Source: Chitinophaga sp. CF418
GTDB lineage: Bacteria; Bacteroidota; Bacteroidia; Chitinophagales; Chitinophagaceae
Direction of reading: 5' to 3'
Length of the DNA stretch: 64,000 nucleotides
Assembly (NCBI RefSeq): GCF_900142925.1
Contig: NZ_FRCN01000011.1
Location: 248,001-312,000 of the forward strand
Part shown: one piece after another, positions 60,380 to 64,000 of the stretch
How the letters are laid out: every line of letters starts with the position of its first letter
Position numbering within the stretch: position 1 is the stretch's first letter
Notes under the pieces: model-generated
Databases searched by the model: none
The model's input: the letters and a program-made list of their open reading frames with translations, nothing else
Told to the model about the DNA's origin: nothing
Made by a program: the position numbers and the translations under genes

Positions 60380-63300
60380 TAGAATCCGACATTTAAACCT
60401 ACTGCATAAGATTTGAGGTTCGGTATAGTACTGTTGTCTATGCCTCTATCGAAAGAAGAGTTCACAGCACCGGAACTAACCTCCGGATCAAAGCCGGTAT
60501 AATGGGTAACAGTCAGTATGTTCCTGCCTGTCATCACTAACTGCAGTTTATTGAAGTATTTTATCTTCATCACCTTCGCGAAGTCAAAGCCTACAGAGAT
60601 ATTCCGCAATCTCAGGAAAGAAGCATCTTCATAGAAATAGTCCTTGGTAGCGTTGTTACCCGGACCATACAGACTACCCCATGAACCACTGTAAGCACTG
60701 CCGTAATAAGCTGTATACGCAGCGGTAGTACCGTTGATGGTAACAGGTTTGGAAAAGTCGCCGTGGATACCGTCCCTATACATCCATTCTTTTGTCTGAT
60801 TGTACAGGTGACTGCCATATATCCAGTCAAACTGGAAAGAGAATGTCAGGAAATCCTTGTAACCAAATGAACTGATAAAGGAGGCATTGAATTTCGGGTT
60901 AGGATCGCCCAGTGGATAAGCTTCGGAAGAGAACTGAATGCCCCTAGTAGTGGTGTCCACGAGATGCCCGTTCACTACCTGATACTTTCCGGCATCCTGT
61001 TCTGAGATATATTTCGTTCCATTCTTGTTAACAGCATCTACACTGGTCAATGCCTTATAACCAAAGATCTGTCCGATCTTCTGTCCTGCCGTCAACACCA
61101 GTGCAGTACTACCTGCCGCAGAAGTGAGGATGATGTCTGCGCCACCATTGATCTTATCTATCATAGATGTCTGGTGACTGAAGTTGGTAGTAAAGTCCCA
61201 GTTAAAGTTCTTACTATGATATAGCGGCAGGTTCAGCTGGAACTGATAACCTTTGGAAGACATATTGATCGCATTGTTCAGGATACCTGTGGCACCTGAT
61301 GAAGGCGGTGCGCTCACAGTATAGATCACATTTTCACTCTTACGTTTCCAGTAGGTAAAGGAGGCGTTCACGGTATTCAGCCACTTGCCTTTGGCGGCAT
61401 TGAACGTGAGGTCTGTACCTGCTTCAAACTCTTTGGATACTTCTACCTGGAGGTTAGGATTCTGTCCTGTAACCGGTACGGAATATACTACGTCAGAACC
61501 AACGGTGTTCTGGTCCAGCGTAGGATACCTGTCAAAAGGACCAGGCTGTATACCTGCTTCACCATATGCAGCTCTCAATTTAAAGTAAGGTATTCTGTTC
61601 TCCAGCTTATCAGCCCAGAAGTTAAAGGAAGAAGGGAGTATATAGCCAAATACATTAGGGAAAGTAAAAGGAGACGCACCGCTTCCGAAAGCAGAAGACC
61701 AGTCACTTCTGAAGCCACCACCTACACCGCCGTAATCACCGAAATCGATCTTCTGGTTGATGAGGTATCCATAAGTAATAAAGGATTCCTCGTAGTTACC
61801 GGTTGTCTTGGTAGTGGTGGAATAAGGCGCCACAAACAATTGTTTGGCAGTAGAGATATTCACCGGGGGAGAAAGCGGTAGCCCCAGGCCATACACGTCT
61901 TCTTCCTTGTACTTATTCTTTCTGTAGTCGTAGGAGATTTGTGTAGTGGTCTGGATAGGCAGATGAATGTTAAAGTCTTTCTCGAAATCTGTCCTGATAT
62001 AAGCACTTCCCAGGAAGTTCTGGAAGGTGGTATTATAGTTCCAGTTATCTATCTCTCCGGTAGCATCATTGGCAAACTGGTAAGCCCATGAATCATAGAG
62101 CATGGTATTGGCATTCTGTGTCTGGTTTCGGTAGGTCCAGGTGGCCTTTTCTGTTCTGTAGTTAATACCGTATTTCGCGTCCAGTTCCAGGAAATGATTC
62201 ACCTGAAAGTTGGCATTAAAACTCTGTACGATATCTACCTTGTTATCCAGCCCACTCGCATACTGCTTTACGAAGTATGGGTTGAAGGCATTGATACTTA
62301 AGAAATCGGCCGTCTGGTAAGCAGGTGAATTACCATCTGCCATTTTATACGTCAGGTCAAAGAAAGGCGAAGTATTCAGGAAGCTGTAGATATTATCATT
62401 TTTACCTGCTGTATTCCCCTTACCATACAGGTAGCCACCGGCGCCTCCTAAACCAGGCACGGTAGTATTCTTTGTATAGATCACCTGCGTGATGGAACGC
62501 AGTTTGAAACCTTTGAACAACTCTGTTCCCAGGTTGGCAGTCAGGTTGGAACGGTCTACATAACCATTCTTCATTACAGGGCTCACAGTATGATTATTGG
62601 CAACGCCGAGAGAGAAGTCTGATTTATCGGAACCGCCGGAAATGCTGATATTATTATTCCAGGATGTTCCTGTCTGGAACACCTGTTTAAAGTGGTCGTA
62701 ATATTTCAGGTTGGCATTGTATGGTTTGTTGGCAATATTCCTCGGATCGAGTATGCCGTATCGGGTAGCGCCGCCGTAAGCGTAGGATATACCTTCAATA
62801 CTGCCCACATCAGTGTATTTCAGGATATTCCCGGATGCATCAACGATATTATTGTTACCATCGGTTAAATAAGGATGAAGACGTGCTTTTTCAACACCCC
62901 CGCTGTTGATATAACTGTTCGAGGCATAATTGGTAGAATAGGTAACGGCAATAGGGCCACGTTTCCCTTTTTTAGTGAAGATCTGCATTACACCATTGGC
63001 GCCCTGCGCTCCGTACATGGAAGCGGAAGCCGCACCCTGTACTACTTCTATCCTTTCCACATTACTCAGGTCAAGCGAGTTGAGGTCCGTAGCGGAAACC
63101 TGCACACCATCCAGCATGATCAGGGGTTTGGTACCATTCTGTACGGTATTGACACCTCTTAACAGGATGTTGACAGGATCGCCCGGGTTACCGCTCACAG
63201 AGGAGATCTGCGCACCGGGTATCTTACCGATGAGCGCCTGGTCAATACTGGTAGAAGGGCCGCTCACCAGCTTCTCGGCTGTAACAGATTCTACTGAGAT

Positions 63301-63660
63301 CCCCAGTTTACGTTTACTCGTAGCAGTACCCACACCGGTAATAACTACTTCTGATAGTATCTTTTTGTCCACCCCAAGTGTAACGTTAAGCACGGAACCA
63401 TCCACGGTCACTTGCTTCGTTTCATAGCCAATAGCCGTAAATATTAATGTGCGGCCTTTTTCAACACTGATCGCGAATGCGCCATTGGCATCCGTTACAG
63501 TCCCCCCGCCACCTTTTATTTTGATACTTGTACCGGGAAGGGGCGCACCTGAATCGTCAGATACAGTCCCGGTAATTTTAGTGGTGGTTTGAGCCTGAAG
63601 AGTGCTGACATAGGCATGGCATAGCAATACCAGCAGGCATAATAGCATTTTCTTTCTCAT
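60379..63660 (-). CDS. SusC/RagA-family TonB-dependent transporter (fourth pair)
   Basis: A 1093-residue outer-membrane transporter with a signal peptide (to about residue 23, LQAQ). It has a carboxypeptidase-regulatory-like domain (about 27-105, ITGTVSDDSGAPLPGTSI in parts), the SusC plug (SEVVITGVGTATSKRK near 107-122, VNILLRGVNT) and a barrel ending NVGF. There is no STN domain, so FecR-type signalling is not expected. Upstream lie 340 bases without a gene up to the window end. The substrate is unknown. Confidence 0.93.
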   Translation of the reverse strand: MRKKMLLCLLVLLCHAYVSTLQAQTTTKITGTVSDDSGAPLPGTSIKIKGGGGTVTDANGAFAISVEKGRTLIFTAIGYETKQVTVDGSVLNVTLGVDKKILSEVVITGVGTATSKRKLGISVESVTAEKLVSGPSTSIDQALIGKIPGAQISSVSGNPGDPVNILLRGVNTVQNGTKPLIMLDGVQVSATDLNSLDLSNVERIEVVQGAASASMYGAQGANGVMQIFTKKGKRGPIAVTYSTNYASNSYINSGGVEKARLHPYLTDGNNNIVDASGNILKYTDVGSIEGISYAYGGATRYGILDPRNIANKPYNANLKYYDHFKQVFQTGTSWNNNISISGGSDKSDFSLGVANNHTVSPVMKNGYVDRSNLTANLGTELFKGFKLRSITQVIYTKNTTVPGLGGAGGYLYGKGNTAGKNDNIYSFLNTSPFFDLTYKMADGNSPAYQTADFLSINAFNPYFVKQYASGLDNKVDIVQSFNANFQVNHFLELDAKYGINYRTEKATWTYRNQTQNANTMLYDSWAYQFANDATGEIDNWNYNTTFQNFLGSAYIRTDFEKDFNIHLPIQTTTQISYDYRKNKYKEEDVYGLGLPLSPPVNISTAKQLFVAPYSTTTKTTGNYEESFITYGYLINQKIDFGDYGGVGGGFRSDWSSAFGSGASPFTFPNVFGYILPSSFNFWADKLENRIPYFKLRAAYGEAGIQPGPFDRYPTLDQNTVGSDVVYSVPVTGQNPNLQVEVSKEFEAGTDLTFNAAKGKWLNTVNASFTYWKRKSENVIYTVSAPPSSGATGILNNAINMSSKGYQFQLNLPLYHSKNFNWDFTTNFSHQTSMIDKINGGADIILTSAAGSTALVLTAGQKIGQIFGYKALTSVDAVNKNGTKYISEQDAGKYQVVNGHLVDTTTRGIQFSSEAYPLGDPNPKFNASFISSFGYKDFLTFSFQFDWIYGSHLYNQTKEWMYRDGIHGDFSKPVTINGTTAAYTAYYGSAYSGSWGSLYGPGNNATKDYFYEDASFLRLRNISVGFDFAKVMKIKYFNKLQLVMTGRNILTVTHYTGFDPEVSSGAVNSSFDRGIDNSTIPNLKSYAVGLNVGF

Positions 63661-64000
63661 AATTGTGATTTAAATATTACTGTTTTAACCGAGTAACATG
63701 CTTGCACAGGGAAGCCGGGCAATAGGTACAATACTGTCCACTACCACGCTATAAAGCGCGGCATCAAATAACAAAGCCTGTATGTACTGTGGTTGTTCAG
63801 TACATAGCATTCCCCCTGGATAATTCGCTTATCTTTTCAATTCCAGTGACAAAAAATAATTAAGTTAAGTGGCAATTATTATTAAACTGCACGGCCACTT
63901 TTAAAGCAACTGTTCACCACAAAAAGTCAATAATAAATCAGGCATAGTACCTGGGTTTTCCAAGCTAATGTGTCATCACCACATTGATCTTAATATCTGG
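63661..64000 (-). promoter_or_regulatory. Upstream region of the fourth susC, with a hairpin
   Basis: No gene is visible in these 340 bases. A perfect 9-bp inverted repeat, TATGTACTG (63781-63789) with CAGTACATA (63798-63806), lies about 120 bases before the susC start and may be a regulator site or leader stem. Several A/T-rich tracts could hold a promoter, but none matches the TTTG / TAnnTTTG pair with correct spacing. Confidence 0.35.

Overview
The window looks like a chromosomal segment of a Bacteroidota bacterium, most likely a Chitinophaga-like member of the Chitinophagaceae. The grounds are four SusC/SusD outer-membrane pairs, two ECF sigma / FecR anti-sigma sets, lipoprotein signal peptides of the LxxC type, DUF4843 and PKD-like SusCD accessory lipoproteins, and promoters of the TTTG-N19/20-TAnnTTTG type. 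No rRNA, tRNA, CRISPR array, insertion sequence or replication origin was found.

Layout. (1) 1-2.1 kb: start of a lipoprotein gene, then a TetR regulator and an Old Yellow Enzyme gene that share a repeated operator. (2) 2.2-18.8 kb: a pectin / rhamnogalacturonan utilisation locus on the minus strand. It reads SusC, SusD, a CE12-GH28 fusion, GH105, uxaB, uxaA, uxaC, with a GH43 enzyme and a divergent LacI regulator beside it. The surface pair should import oligosaccharides, the hydrolases release galacturonate, and UxaC/UxaB/UxaA take it to 2-keto-3-deoxygluconate; the later KDG steps and any pectate lyase are not in the window. (3) 18.8-20.9 kb: GAPDH and a GlxA-like AraC regulator. (4) 21-33.4 kb: ECF sigma, FecR, STN-SusC, SusD, DUF4843, PKD-like lipoprotein, thioredoxin-domain protein and alpha/beta hydrolase, all on the plus strand and tightly packed. 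(5) 33.6-34.7 kb: a quinone-oxidoreductase-like gene ending in a strong shared terminator.

(6) 34.7-48.2 kb: a putative alpha-mannan locus on the minus strand (GH76, SusD, STN-SusC, FecR). Its likely ECF sigma factor lies 5.6 kb away at 47.6-48.2 kb. The space between holds unrelated genes: a DUF1016 (YhcG-type PD-(D/E)XK) nuclease, an unrecognised 155-residue protein in AT-rich DNA, and a 975-residue trypsin / VWA / Ig-like protein with a C-terminal membrane anchor on the opposite strand. This apparent insertion is the most unusual part of the window. (7) 48.3-56.3 kb: metallo-beta-lactamase-fold hydrolase, divergent serine hydrolase, lactonase, MacB/FtsX-type permease, M1 aminopeptidase-like protein and YjbQ. 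(8) 56.4-58.6 kb: a universal stress protein and a membrane PAS/HisKA protein lacking an ATPase domain. (9) 58.7-63.7 kb: a fourth SusC/SusD pair, cut off from any further context by the window end.

The main non-coding observations are three copies of an operator-like palindrome around tetR/OYE, a perfect 14-bp LacI-type palindrome before the pectin susC, two long hairpins at the borders of the GH105-uxa block, several strong terminators, a CTATAG-rich stretch near 47.5 kb, and a tandem duplication of the 3' end of the M1 peptidase gene.
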